Below, piece after piece: positions 37,548 to 48,283 of a DNA stretch of 64,000 bases (positions are counted from its first letter, which is position 1; each line of letters opens with the position of its first letter). The notes beneath the pieces are model-generated. The model ran no database searches, was not told the DNA's origin, and saw nothing but the letters and a program-made list of their open reading frames with translations. The stretch lies in assembly GCF_001540865.1 (NCBI RefSeq), contig NC_033641.1:1449722-1513721 (forward strand). Direction: 5' to 3'. The DNA is from Ananas comosus (lineage: Eukaryota; Streptophyta; Magnoliopsida; Poales; Bromeliaceae). Position numbers and translations under genes: made by a program.

Positions 37548-39372
37548 TTACTTCATATCTTCACTACCCTGCTTCCGATCTTCTTGATGCTCGCCCGAAG
37601 GATTAGCCCGCAAGCTAGAGCTGGCTTCTTCGGTGTCTGAAGAACCCGGCCTTTCAGTTAGGAACTGCTCCCAGAAAACATCGTTCACTCTTGCCGGCTG
37701 AGCAGCGGGTAATTCGTTACTAACCGGTGCACCCTCTTTCAAAGAAGTAACATTTGCATGAGAATCCCCACCAGTACTTGAGCTATTTCCAACAAGTTTC
37801 CTTAGACCATCGTCCCGACTCGTGCTTGCCAAATTCAATTCGGTCGAATTTCCAGGCTCCTGCTCTTCTGTGCTCTGAGTTCTATTGGAATACTGATTCC
37901 TATCAATTTGCATCGAAGATGATGCGAGAGTGAGATTCAAGTGGCAAGGAAAGAGCCCTTCATCAATTTGCCTTGGCACTAAGACATTCTTAGATGAACA
38001 GAAAGATGCGCCAGTATCAGAAAGGCACTCCACAGCTCTCCCGCATTCTGGATTCTTACTCACATTGTCGTCATCCGAGCACTGAGTACTAGCAACCGTC
38101 ATAGCTGAGCATAGCCCCAACTGAAGCTTATCACAAAAGTCCTGTTGAAATAGGTTATTTGCATCAGGTTTGGAAGTGCTACTATGATCATCGTAGAAAC
38201 TACTATTTTCCGTGACCTCAACGCCTGGCAACCTCCTCTTCTTATGAATAGCATCCACAGAATCCGCTAACAAAGAGGCGCCCGCCATCTTGATGAGGTT
38301 ATCCCTAAATTTAGGGTTTCTCATGGCCCTCTGAACAAAAGCAATCAGTTTGAGCTGGCGCTGCTCCATATCAAGCAGCCGGCGGTCGAGATCTTCGATC
38401 TGGATCTTGGCCCCCGACTGCTGCTGCTTGAACCGCCATAGATCGTTGTGAAGGCTCGCCTTCTCCCTCGTGAGCCGTTCGATCTCCTCTTCCAGGGCGG
38501 CTCTCTCCGAATCGGCTAACGAGCCCGGCGGGTGACTATGGCTGTGGATCGGCTTGCGCCGGTGGATGTTCTTGAGCTGGTGCTTCTGCCCCTTGATGAA
38601 ATAGTCATTGGCGAATTCCCACCGCTCCGGATCGATCTTATGGAAACCCTAAATTAAGAACAATGTGGTTTCTTAACTTCGAACTCCAGCAATTCTCAAT
38701 GAATTAACAAAAATAAATTCGAAAGCCTCGAACGTTCAACAGTTAGTCCAATTTTAATTTCAAATATCGATCATTAGCTCCAGGAAAACCAAAACCCAAG
38801 TCCCCAAACCCTAAAATCAGGATCAAAATTAAAACAAAAACCCTAAAAATTCCACGATCCCGGAGATCCTACAGCAAAATCAAAATTTGGCTTCAAAGCC
38901 CCATCACTCGCAATCCCAAAACCAAAAACCCAATCCCAAAACCCTAAATAACGATGAAATTAAAGCAAAAGGCCCATAATTCCTGGAACCCGAATATCTC
39001 ACCCCCAAGATCGGATTTTGACTTCGATCCTCCATCATTCGCAACCCCGCGAAAACCAAAACCCTAATCCCCAAACCCTTATATATATCCCTAAACTCTT
39101 CCCCGAGAGAACGACGGAAACAGCAGCTAGGATTTGGGGGAGCTCGCACGTACGTAGGTGTTGAGCTGTCGTATGAAGCTGGAGAAGTTGTTGTGCTTGA
39201 AGTAGGTGGGGAGGAGGCGCGCGGCGAATTCGGGGGGGTTCCACACCACGAAGCTCGTCTCCGTGGGGCTCCACGACACGATGTCGTCCGTGGCCGCGTC
39301 GTCCACCATCTCGTACGTCTTTATCAGGAACGGCGCCGGCCCTCCGCCGCCGCCGCCGCCGCCGCCGTCCAT
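37548..39372 (-). CDS. HSFA4: Class A4 heat-stress transcription factor
   Basis: Two exons, 39154-39372 and 37548-38648, join at the invariant HSF intron position within the DNA-binding domain (RQLNTY then [10 protein letters not shown]) to give 439 residues. Order: Gly-rich start; winged-helix DNA-binding domain at about 12-105 ([27 protein letters not shown]); KPIHSHS linker; HR-A/B coiled coil for trimerisation at about 117-180; basic nuclear signal KKRRLP at about 209-214; and an aromatic-acidic AHA activation motif [10 protein letters not shown] at about 396-405. The AHA sequence and the HSHS linker are typical of class A4. It should bind heat-shock elements as a trimer and activate stress genes; A4 members act in oxidative and heavy-metal stress. 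ATG at 39372 is chosen because the upstream open frame is (CT)n-encoded Leu-Ser repeats. The intron carries telo-box-like repeats, and a gene-fragment-carrying element lies 266 bp upstream of the ATG. Confidence 0.95.
38785..39085. repeat. ~134-bp tandem repeat with AAACCCTAA motifs in the HSF intron
   Basis: Units start at 38785, 38918 and 39052 (the last partial), each opening AAAACCAAAACCC or a close variant and containing AACCCTAA. On the plus strand AAACCCTAA-like boxes occur at about 38815, 38841, 38939 and 39059. Plant telo-boxes have this sequence; here they lie within the intron of a minus-strand gene. Confidence 0.75.
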
Positions 39373-39467
39373 CACCGTGTAGAGGAAGAGGAGGAGGTCG
39401 CGGCGTCGGCAGTGGTGGTGGTGGAGGAGGAGGAGAAGAGGAGATCCCTGCGATCGCGGTAAAAGGA

Positions 39468-39471
<4 letters not shown>

Positions 39472-39499
<28 letters not shown>
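39472..39499 (-). repeat. (GA)n/(CT)n tract in the HSF leader
   Basis: About 13 units, (CT)n on the sense strand, about 100 bp upstream of the start codon. Confidence 0.9.
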
Positions 39500-39502
<3 letters not shown>

Positions 39503-39637
39503 TTGCTAAGAACAGTATTAGGATTGAGATCCTGTGATTTAAAAAAAATGGAATCATTTAAATACAAATAGAGCTATTATATTTTTAAAAATATAAAGTA
39601 GTTGATGTTTATAAATTTTTAATTATTAAATTAAAAA

Positions 39638-40803
39638 GAGTTAATTGCATATATGTTTCTACAAATGTGATGAATTGCAGATATATCCCTTCAAAGCTCA
39701 ATTTTTATAAGTTATCTCTACAAAAGTCGTAATGTATTCAGATATGCCCCTGCCGCTAGGATCTGTTAGAGATATTTAATTAACCACGGTTAAAATATTT
39801 AATCATGGTTAATTAATAAGATGAATTAATAATTTTACCTCTCTTTCTCTTCCTCTTCCTCTTCTACTTGCCGGAGTGGTCATCGTCGTCGCCAGCGAGG
39901 GAGGAGATGCGGCGGGCGATCGCGACGAAGAAGGAGGAGCCGCAATCGTTGTGCCCGCATGGGCCGCCCTCCTCAACGACTCCCACCTAGCCCCCGCCGC
40001 CGCCGCCGCCGCCGCCGACGATCCCTGGATCCTCTGCACCATCGCTGACATGATCGCGGCCCATCCCAACCCCGACCCCATTCCGCACCCGATGCGCGAG
40101 CCCGTGCGCCAGGATGCGACCCCTCGAGCATGGTGCTCTGCGAGGACAGCACTGGGGCTGCCATCGCGTACCACGCAGCGGCGTGGCTCTACGGTGGCGG
40201 CCGCGCGGAGGCCTCGGTTGGCAGAGGGGCGTGGCGTTGGTGCAGCCATTCTTTGATTGGGGTGGGGNNNNNNNNNNNGAGGTCGGAGGAGGAGAGTGCG
40301 CCGACGTGGGGGTCGATACTCAGCCTAGGGAGATCGGACAGCCACTGGCTGCTAGTGTTGCCGTGTGAGTGCGATCGGGACCATCCGTGGTGCAATCAAG
40401 TGGCGCTGGCTCGGTGGCAGCTCTCGCGAACCCTGGTGTGCGCGGCGGAGATGGACATACTGTAGGATTGGAGCTCGACCTGCATTCGCCACGGGGCTTC
40501 TGGGGGCGGGATCCACCATCGTCATGCTCTCTAAGTTTGAGATCGGGGAGATGCTGCATGCGATCGGGGCGTACAGGGCGACGTACCTCCCGCCGATGCC
40601 GCCGATCCGACGAGCTCCGGGACGTCGTTGACGCCGTCCGCTCCAGCAACTCGAAAGAGAAAAACGGTTCTCGAACGGATACTAACAAGAGTGACATATT
40701 TGAATACATTAGGACTTTTGTAGGAATAACTTATGAAAGTTGAACTTTACAGGAATATATCTGCAATTCATTATGTTTGCGGAAACGTGTATGTAATTAA
40801 CCC
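39638..40803. mobile_element. Pack-MULE-like element carrying a GC-rich gene fragment
   Basis: The ends match MITE family E: GAGTTAATTGCATATATG at the left and the inverted ATGTAATTAACCC at the right, with inner arms ATTGCAGATATATCCCTTC and TATATCTGCAATTCATTATG. The flanks AATTAAAAA and ATTAAGAAA are near-repeats, an approximate TSD. Between the arms, 39845-40640 is strikingly GC-rich, unlike the roughly 400-bp AT-rich relatives, and includes an acyl-CoA-ligase-like fragment. An 11-N gap (40268-40278) interrupts it. It lies 266 bp upstream of the HSF start codon. Confidence 0.75.
40150..40607 (+). pseudogene. Fragments resembling a 4-coumarate:CoA-ligase-like (AMP-binding) gene
   Basis: The clearest piece is 40485-40607, reading FATGLLGAGSTIVMLSKFEI and continuing GEMLHAIGAYRATYLPPMPP, which resembles the mid-domain of plant 4CL-like ligases (their consensus is GAGATVVVLSKF-, then YRVTYLP-PPI). 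A weaker N-terminal match, CEDSTGAAIAY, lies near 40139-40171 in the expected order. Frames do not join, there are stops and an N gap, and the conserved AMP-binding P-loop is not visible, so this is not a working gene. The other GC-rich sequence (39876-40110) is unassigned and may come from elsewhere. Confidence 0.6.
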
Positions 40804-41302
40804 ATTAAGAAATATGCGGTTAAGATGATAGTAATTTTTTAAGGTTAAGCGAATGATTGGTTGATAATTTGATTTAACATATAGAAATGATAAAAAAAAA
40901 AAAAATCTAACAGTGAAAAACTTACAAGCACCAAGTTCTTGGTATTTTTAAAAATACCATAGCTGAGCTCGCATTTATATTTATAATTTTGTAATCGTCA
41001 AATATTTTTAAGAATCGTATAATACTATTAAGGATATATTATGTTATATTTTTATTATTATTGTATGAATCTTGAGATAATTTAATAATTAAAAAATTAC
41101 AAATACGTTGAGCTCTTGTACTTAAAAGCATAGGAGCTCAACTCGTTGGGATGGTTGGAAAAGGGGTTAATTAATTGGGCTATTGTAGTGGCTGTGAAAA
41201 AAAATGTATAATAAGAATTTGGCACACAGGTAATAGTTTTTTCTTATTTTTGTATTTTATAATTTTAATTATATCATTTAATTATTCTATTTTTTTTTTT
41301 TT
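40804..41302. other. Intergenic with MITE family A fragments
   Basis: Words such as GATTTAACATATAG, CTTACAAGCACCAAGTTCTT and TACTTAAAAGCATAGGAGCT match one end of family A. No intact copy and no gene is seen. Confidence 0.45.
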
Positions 41303-41656
41303 GGGAAAACTTCAAAAAACCCCCCAGTGGTTTCGTAGTTACTCACTTTGCCCCCCTGTGGTTTAAAGTGTATCAATTTGTCCCCCTGTGATTTCGTTTT
41401 TATCTTTTCGGTAGTTTTTTCTTTAATATTTCGTTAATTATATACAAAAAACTTCAGATACCCATCTAGATTTATCAAATATTCACTTTAGTACCCTTTA
41501 ATTTTAACTTTATTATTGATTTAAGGAAAAAAAATAATAAAATTGATAAGAAAAAGAGAAAAACAAAACCACATAAGGGCAAATTGATACATTTTAAACC
41601 ACATGGGGGCAATGTGAAAAACTACGAAACCACGGGAGGCTTTTTGAAGTTTTCCT
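41303..41656. mobile_element. Mutator-type MITE copy
   Basis: GGGAAAACTTCAAAAAACCC at the left and the inverted CTTTTTGAAGTTTTCC at the right. The flanks are poly(T) on both sides, so the TSD cannot be delimited. Confidence 0.82.
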
Positions 41657-42000
41657 TTTTTTTGGTATCTTTAGTTAACTTGTTTGTTAATTAAACTAGT
41701 CATGTGTAACATACATGTGTTAAAGATGTTCTGCAAAGGTTGACACAAAAGTTATGAGGAATTTAAAATGGCATGAGATTTTTAATGTAAGTGGTTTTTT
41801 ATATGAGTCCCCAACAGTGAAAAGCGAAGATACATGAAGCATGTGCGCCGCACGTGACTGTTTTAAAGAAAAAAGTTAACCGATAGTATAATGAAAAATA
41901 AGAATTGAAACTACAAAGTTGAAACTACAAAGTACTTAAGTGATAAGGTGGAGATAGAATATTATTGATATTATGAAAATAATGTTTATTGTTAATATTT

Positions 42001-42350
42001 GAAAAAACTTCAAAAACCTTCCCTGTGGTTTCGTAGTTTTCACTTTGCCCCCCTGTGGTTTAAAATGTATCAATTTGTCCTCCTGTGATTTTTTTTTTCT
42101 CTTTTTCTTATAATTTCATTATTTGTTTTTCTTAAATCAGTGATAAAGTTAAAATTAAAGGGTACTATAGTGAATATTTGATAAATCTAGATGGGTATCT
42201 AAAGTTTTTTGTATATAGTTTAATGAAATATTAACGAAAAAGCTACCGAAAAGATAGAACGAATCAGGGGGGCAAATTGATATACTTTAAACTATAGGGG
42301 GGTAAAGTCCGAAACTGCGAAACCATAGGGGTTTTTTTAGAAGTTTTCCC
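42001..42350. mobile_element. Mutator-type MITE, 350 bp, with 9-bp TSD
   Basis: The left end GAAAAAACTTCAAAAACC and right end GAAGTTTTCCC are inverted. The exact TSD TTAATATTT lies at 41992-42000 and 42351-42359. It shares the interior of the 3571 family. Confidence 0.93.
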
Positions 42351-42734
42351 TTAATATTTTGACTATTGACGGGTAGACCTCACTATTAATTGATCCGTTA
42401 AAATTGACTTTTCTTTTACGAAATGATCATTTTATTATTTGATAAATATCATTTTAATTATATTTAAAAATTATTAATCAATTATAATATTTTTGTAACA
42501 ACTTTTATGTCATTCCACATGAGCTATAAATTAGAAACTATAAATTTTTTTTCTAAAAAATAATTTTTTACAAGGGCAAGCTAATAGTCCAAAAGGCGAT
42601 AATTAACAATCAACTAATAATAGTCCAACAACCACAGAATACATTTGCATATTTTGAAGCTTTAGAAGAATATATCTGCTAACTAAAGCTTTAGTAGTTG
42701 TAATGTTAANCTGCTGTTAGATCTACTAATATAT

Positions 42735-42843
42735 ATATAGAGTCCGACTATTATATTATCAATAGTACCAAACATTTGGTGCTATCAAGTTTTCTGTTGT
42801 TAGATCTAACAGCAGAAAACTGAATAGTACAAAGCGCTTAGTA

Positions 42844-42850
<7 letters not shown>
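42735..42850. mobile_element. MITE family A, internally deleted (~115 bp)
   Basis: Both ends are present (GAGTCCGACTATTATATTAT; CAAAGCGCTTAGTAATA) and the two CTGTTGTTAGATCTAACAGC arms meet directly, leaving a minimal hairpin. An N at 42710 and a GA array border it. Confidence 0.7.

Positions 42851-42901
<51 letters not shown>
42849..42901. repeat. (GA)n microsatellite
   Basis: About 26 GA units between two family A MITEs. Confidence 0.95.
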
Positions 42902-42904
<3 letters not shown>

Positions 42905-43148
42905 GGCTACTATACTCTTATAAGTATAGAGCCTTTTGTACTGATAAATTTTTTACCGTTAGATCTATCATTTAATCATTTTCACTCTTTAGATTATACT
43001 ATTCAACCAACCACCCACTCAATCCTATGGGACCCACTATCAACCTAACCGTAAGCACTTTCATCCCAACCGCACATTTTTTCATCCGAACGGCCGAAAA
43101 GTTATAAGTACAAAGGGCTCTATACTCATCTGAGTATAGTAGCCTCAC
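42902..43148. mobile_element. MITE family A, complete
   Basis: GTTCGGCTACTATACTCTTA at the left and the inverted TGAGTATAGTAGCCTCACTC at the right. The core CAACCAACCACCCACTCAAT is present. It is bounded by (GA)n and (TA)n. Confidence 0.82.
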
Positions 43149-43164
43149 TCTATATATATATAGA

Positions 43165-43300
43165 GTCCGGCTACTATGCTATTAATAGTACGAAGCACTT
43201 GGTGCTACCAAGTTTTCCACCGTTAGATCTACCCTTTTGATTATTTTCATCCGTTAGATCATATTATTCAACCAAACACCCACTCAATCCTAGAAAATCA
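43165..43300. mobile_element. MITE family A, right half lost
   Basis: It starts GAGTCCGGCTACTATGCTAT and reaches CACCCACTCAATCCTAG, then stops without the inverted end. Confidence 0.7.
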
Positions 43301-43830
43301 TTCAATTTTAACATTGTGACATTATTCTTATATTTTTATCGTTAAACATTTTGGTCCCTAATCTTTCTCATTTATATATATAGAGTAATGAAGGAGAATT
43401 AAAAGTCCACATTTTGGTCACGAATGAAAATGCAATATATGAAAAAGTTTAGAAACAAATAATAAATAGTACTTAATTATTAAGTACAAGAACCAAGTTG
43501 CAATATTGGAAACGTAAAAGGTCAACAATTCATAATATTTAGCTGGAAACTTCAATCCATGATCAACAATGCCAAATTTATTTCTTAGGAAGAGCACATA
43601 ATTAATGACCACCAATTTTAAGTACAAACTAAACAAACAAACAAACAAACAAACAAACGAAAGTTATGCAGGGACCTCCAGATGGTGAGACCGTCTGATT
43701 TGCCATCTAAGTTGCTTTAAGATTTGCGCGTTGCATCTGATGCACGATAGATCGATTAGAGTGTGTCGCCGTGAGGAGAGTCGAGGGTCCCCGTACAACT
43801 TCTACTACTCCAAAACTAGGAGTTCCTCAG

Positions 43831-44196
43831 CTATCCACGGCAATAGTAGGCGCCGGGGTTGCAACCCCGGCCAGTGTAGGATTCGCCACGCCCACCGCAG
43901 GAGTTGCCGCAAGCTGCTTTGTCTGCGTTAAGGACGGAATTGTAGTTGAGGGCAGCCAGGATCCTTCGGTGCGTCTCCGGATACACCGCGAGCTCCACCT
44001 CGCCCTCCTCTTCCTCAGCAATAAGATGTGCGCGATGCACTGCATTGCTAGAATTAGGTTCAACTGCTGCAGCTGCAACTCGACCAACTAAAAGTAGTAG
44101 TACACTAATAAAAATAGCAACTACATAGAGAAGGAAAAAGGAAGGCCTGCACCTCTTATTTCCCATCTCTTTTACTCTTTTATTTTTGCAGCTCAA
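43831..44196 (-). CDS. RALF-like peptide precursor, divergent type
   Basis: Single exon, 121 residues from the ATG at 44196; an in-frame ATG at 44166 (MGNKRCRPSFFLLYVVAIF) would place the signal peptide nearer the N-terminus and may be the true start. After the hydrophobic signal comes an acidic propeptide (EEEEGEVE), then HRRIL, which matches the S1P processing site of RALF precursors. The mature part ends AACGNSCGGRGESYTGRGC and then NPGAYYCRG, with four cysteines and the YTGRGC element seen in a RALF-like subgroup; it lacks the YISY motif of the gene at 30516. It is presumably a secreted signalling peptide, but the receptor and activity cannot be inferred. The (TA)n(GA)n array 44216-44298 sits just upstream. 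Assignment rests on RRIL plus the cysteine pattern. Confidence 0.75.
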   Translation of the reverse strand: MSCKNKRVKEMGNKRCRPSFFLLYVVAIFISVLLLLVGRVAAAAVEPNSSNAVHRAHLIAEEEEGEVELAVYPETHRRILAALNYNSVLNADKAACGNSCGGRGESYTGRGCNPGAYYCRG

Positions 44197-44214
44197 TCTA
44201 GCTATTGAACTTGC

Positions 44215-44215
<1 letters not shown>

Positions 44216-44298
<83 letters not shown>
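44216..44298. repeat. Compound (TA)n(GA)n microsatellite
   Basis: About 23 TA then about 18 GA units, starting 20 bp upstream of the RALF-like start codon at 44196. Confidence 0.95.
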
Positions 44299-44303
<5 letters not shown>

Positions 44304-44664
44304 CTTAAGGACTCCTTAATTGGTTGTCATGATATGGATGGGTCACCTACTTCCATCACATGAGGTAAATTACACTATTAATTTCTGAAATTTTTATTGA
44401 AATTGTTTAAATTAAGATATTCAACAATAATTTTTATTTTAATCGGTCTTGCTAAAGGGTGGAAAATCAACATCACTCGTTCGCGAAGTCAGTCTCTTGT
44501 TCGGCTCGAAATGAAGCTCGAGATCGAATGTTTGCTTCGTAAATGAGCCGACACCGAGCTGAATTTTTATCTGTTTAATAAACGAACGAAACACGAGCTG
44601 AGGTCAGCCTGCTTCGTGTTCGACTCGATAATAGCTCGAATATATATATTTTATATATATATAT

Positions 44665-44704
<40 letters not shown>

Positions 44705-44705
44705 T
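44299..44705. other. Intergenic stretch with a repetitive 'TTCGGCTCG' block
   Basis: Words such as TTGTTCGGCTCGAAATGAAG and AATGAGCCGACACCGAGCTG recur around 45640-45770 (GTTCGGCTCGTTGACACCTC), flanking the family B pair. They look like one older repeat split by the MITEs. No gene is seen. Confidence 0.45.
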
Positions 44706-45480
44706 AATTAGCTATATTACTATCCATAGTACGAGCTCCGGTCTATAGTGTTTGTTTTCGATCTTAGGGCGTTCAAATCAACGATCCACACCGTTAAATA
44801 TGATCTAGGGTATAGAATTTCTTAGGATAAAATTTTAGTTTTTTTCGATATCGTTTACTTAGTTAATAAATATATCAAAATGGACGGTGAGAAATTTAAT
44901 AATCTTTAAAATTTGGAGTATAGGACTTTTAAATTCAGATCAAGAATGTTAGCCTTAATATCTATATAGTTTAAAGTATTTTTTATCAAAATTTGTAGAA
45001 ATTTAGATCTTCTACACGTTAAACTCCAAACTCGTATAATATGCACATGAAAAATTGACAATTTTGAAATAGTTTGATCATGAAGTAAACTATGTCGAAA
45101 AAGTATAAAATTTTTTTCTAGAAACTTTAAATACCCTAGATCGTTTTAACGGTGTGGATCGTTGATTTGAACGCCCTAAGATCGAAAACCAACCTATAGT
45201 ACCGGAGCTCGGTATATAGATAGATTTATTATATTATATAATTAGGCTACTATACTATCTATAGTACCGAGCTCCGGTACTATAGTGTTGGTTTTCGATC
45301 TTAGGGCGTTCAAATCAACGATCCACACCGTTAAAACTGATCTAGGGTATTTAAAGTTTCTAGAAATAAAATTTTATACTTTTTCGACATAGTTTACTTC
45401 ATGATCAAACTATTTCAAAATTGTCAATTTTCAATGGCTATTATGACGAGTTTGGAGTTTAACGGTGTAGAAGAATCTAA

Positions 45481-45482
<2 letters not shown>
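44706..45482. mobile_element. MITE family B: full copy followed by an inverted partial copy
   Basis: A complete copy (44706-45232) is followed after about 10 bp by its right half in reverse orientation (45243-45482), ending in a TA array. Together 44995-45232 and 45243-45482 form a palindrome with arms of about 240 bp and few mismatches; each arm contains CGATCCACACCGTTAAAA or its complement and GTACCG(G)AGCTC. Confidence 0.83.

Positions 45483-45520
<38 letters not shown>
45483..45520. repeat. (TA)n microsatellite
   Basis: About 18 TA units ending the inverted family B pair. Confidence 0.9.
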
Positions 45521-45522
<2 letters not shown>

Positions 45523-46700
45523 AATCTTTATTAATTATTCGAGTTTTAGCCCAATTGGCCTTGATATAAAATCCAATTATAAAATAGCCTATTTAATTAT
45601 AAGTAAATTTTCAAATATTAAATCAAAATATAATAAGTAATATCTCATAATTTAAATTGTTGCTTGTGAACTAACTCGTATTTTTTGTTAATAAATGAGC
45701 CAAATACGAACTGAATTTTTAGATTCGATACTTTAACTAGCCAACTCGTGTTCGGCTCGTTGACACCTCTAGTGATACATAGGATTATAAAAGTTGAGAA
45801 GGGTAAATTACAGTAGTAATTACTGAAATTTTATTGAAATTGTTTTAATTGAGATTCTTAATGATAATTTCTAGTTTAATCCATTGCTCAAATTTAAATT
45901 AATTTTTCTGAAAAAAATATGGATATGGTGAGTAATTTTTAGTGATTAAGAAATGGTAAAGGGATATATAAGTGCTTCAACTGCTATATTATTTCAAAAC
46001 TAATGGCAAAATAAAATTATATTCAATTTTTTAAAGTTTCATAAATTTTAGTTGAAAAAGATATATAGAGTATTTGACAATCTCGTTTTTAAAATCCGAT
46101 TCTTATTTTTAGAATCAATTTTCTAATTTTTTTAAGACCCAAAATTAGAAATAGCTAAAACCTGCTTCTTGAAATTTTATTCTAATTTTACACTCATATT
46201 TTTAATTTTTCTTTCATTTTTAGATTCAAATTTTAAAGTTTAAATTCAAATTTTTAATTTTAGATTTGAATTTTTAAATTTTAATTTTAATTTTAATTTT
46301 TAAACTTTAAATTTAAATTTTAAAATTTTAAATTTAGATATTAAAATTTAAAATTCAAATTTAGCCAAATACTCTGCAGTTTTTAATCAAAATTATTTCT
46401 TCAAACTCAAATTAATTTTTCAGAATTTAGGCGAAACAAGACCATAGTAGTACATCTACTTTTAAAATTTATAGACACTTTATTTACAATTGGGTCAAAT
46501 CAAATAGGGATCTGGATATTTTATTATAAATCGGTTCGAATCCTAACCCAACATATTATCCATAATCAAGTCTAAATCTGATTTAAACATTACAAACACT
46601 CCCTTAGTTCTAACCATTATCTGATCCAATTTTTATGTGAACCCGAATTTAAAATACACCTTTTTATATTTTTAATCTTGTTTCTCCCCCAATTTTGGGC
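45521..46700. other. AT-rich intergenic stretch
   Basis: Includes TTTAAATTT-type low complexity (46200-46370). No gene is seen. Confidence 0.5.
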
Positions 46701-47157
46701 CACTCTTGTGGATTACATACATAGTAAATATATCTCATTCGATCGGTTTGACCGTGACCCAGTCTGTGCAGCAGTTTGGTTCAACTCTTTGAACCTTATA
46801 AATAAAAAAAAAAAAATTCACTTTGAACTGTTCGAATAGGAAATTCAACTAGTTTTAATCAAACTAGTCGAGTTTTATTGATCAAGTTATATTAAAATTC
46901 AACCGCTTAAAGATTTTATTTTCATTAGCACAATTAGTCTTATAAAAGATAAAATTTGAAAACTTATATCTACTTAATTTAATTAAAATATCAATATTTT
47001 ATAATTAAGTATCATACTAAAATAATGATACATGTATTTTTTTATATAATAAAATTAAAAATAGTAATTAAATATTTATGATGTCATGTTGACATTACTA
47101 ATTCAATCAATGACTAATCCACTATTGAGCTAGTGATGTTTAACTTAATAATATTTT

Positions 47158-48283
47158 GGGAAAACTTCAAATACCATCCTTATGGTTTCACACTTTCTCA
47201 CTTTTATACTCTGTGGTTTAAAGTGTGTCAATTCAGTGCCCTATGATTTTATTTTTATCTTTTATTATTGATTTTACTAATTTTTTTTCGTTAAATCAGT
47301 AACAAAGTTAAAACTAAAGGATACTAACGTGAATATTCGATAAACCTAGATGTGATATCTAAAGTTTTTTGTATATAATTTAACGAAATATTAATGGAAA
47401 GGCTGACGAAAAGATAAAAATAAAATCACGGGACACTAACTCGATACACTTTAAACCTGTTGGGAGCCGAATTTCCTTCGCTTAGAAATGGTCAAAGATC
47501 CTCTTAGGAAAGCGATTCAGCTGATGAGGGATCAGATCAGCCAAGTTCGAAACCCTTTACTGTAAAAACAGTTCGGCTAGATAAGCCGAATGTACAGATT
47601 GCACAAAGACTTTGGGTTGGCTGAAGAGCCGAATAGATGGAATACACAGCGATTGGTCGGCTGAAGAGCCGAATAGATGGAATACACAGTGACTGGTCGG
47701 CTGAAAGAGCCAAATATCTTTATATATTAAAATAAAGTTGGGAACTCATACAAAACAGAGTGTGCCCGAAGGACATACAGATTCTGAAAATCTAGATTAC
47801 AACAGAGTGAGCCCGTAGGGCATACAGACTCCAGATATCTAACTTAAAAACTACCCCTAAAAAAGCAGTAAATGCGGATTAAAAAGATTACATGTAAACT
47901 ACTCCTAGAAAAGTGATAAATGCAGAAAAATAAAGGTATTGAAAATGCGGTGGTCTTCTTGTTCAGGGGAGAGAAAGACCTCTATTATAGGTTTCAAAGT
48001 TACTATTTATAATATCTTATCAGCCCACATTATTGGTTGGTTATAGTAGTGAGGGAAGTGGTGAGCCATGATCATGGAAGTTATGCTCCACTTCTCAACC
48101 GTTTCCGCCTAAACACTCTTAACCTTCAGGCGCCTTATTGCCGACTCCTGATGTATCATGTGTGCTTATTTCTTTGGCTCATACGTGGGTTACGTCGGCG
48201 TGTTAATTTTTAATATCAACAAAACCACAAAGTACTAAAGTAAGAAAGTACGAAATTACAGAAATGGTATTTAAAGTTTACCC
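47158..48283. mobile_element. Mutator-type MITE split by a nested solo LTR
   Basis: Ends GGGAAAACTTCAAATACC and GGTATTTAAAGTTTACCC are inverted. The exact 9-bp TSD TAATATTTT lies at 47149-47157 and 48284-48292. Without the nested insertion the element would be about 360 bp, the family norm. The unfilled target TAATATTTT is preserved once at 52307-52315 in the paralogous segment. Confidence 0.95.
47458..48221. mobile_element. Solo LTR, 764 bp, nested in a MITE
   Basis: Begins TGTTGGGAGC and ends ATATCAACA (TG..CA with short inverted ends). The exact 5-bp TSD AAACC is at 47453-47457 and 48222-48226. It contains two and a half copies of a 40-bp tandem unit (47619-47710, GGCTGAAGAGCCGAATAGAT) and paired AACAGAGTG..GCCCG blocks. 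No coding sequence or second LTR is present, consistent with LTR-LTR recombination. Confidence 0.92.

Noticed and set aside
39127..39567. Extended HSF start at 39567 ([12 protein letters not shown])
   Set aside because: The added 65 residues are encoded by a CT microsatellite and CTC/CAC runs; the start at 39372 leaves the normal short HSF N-terminus.
39809..40249. 146-residue minus-strand frame (MAAPTPRPSANRG start) in the GC-rich block
   Set aside because: Composition is Ala/Arg/Ser-rich, as expected for an antisense frame of GC-rich DNA, and it runs into the element arm and the N gap; not a credible gene.
44454..45770. Possible Helitron, because the repeat block ends GACACCTCTAGT
   Set aside because: A CTAG-type end is present, but no convincing 3' hairpin or matching 5' TC start could be placed, and the block is split by MITEs.
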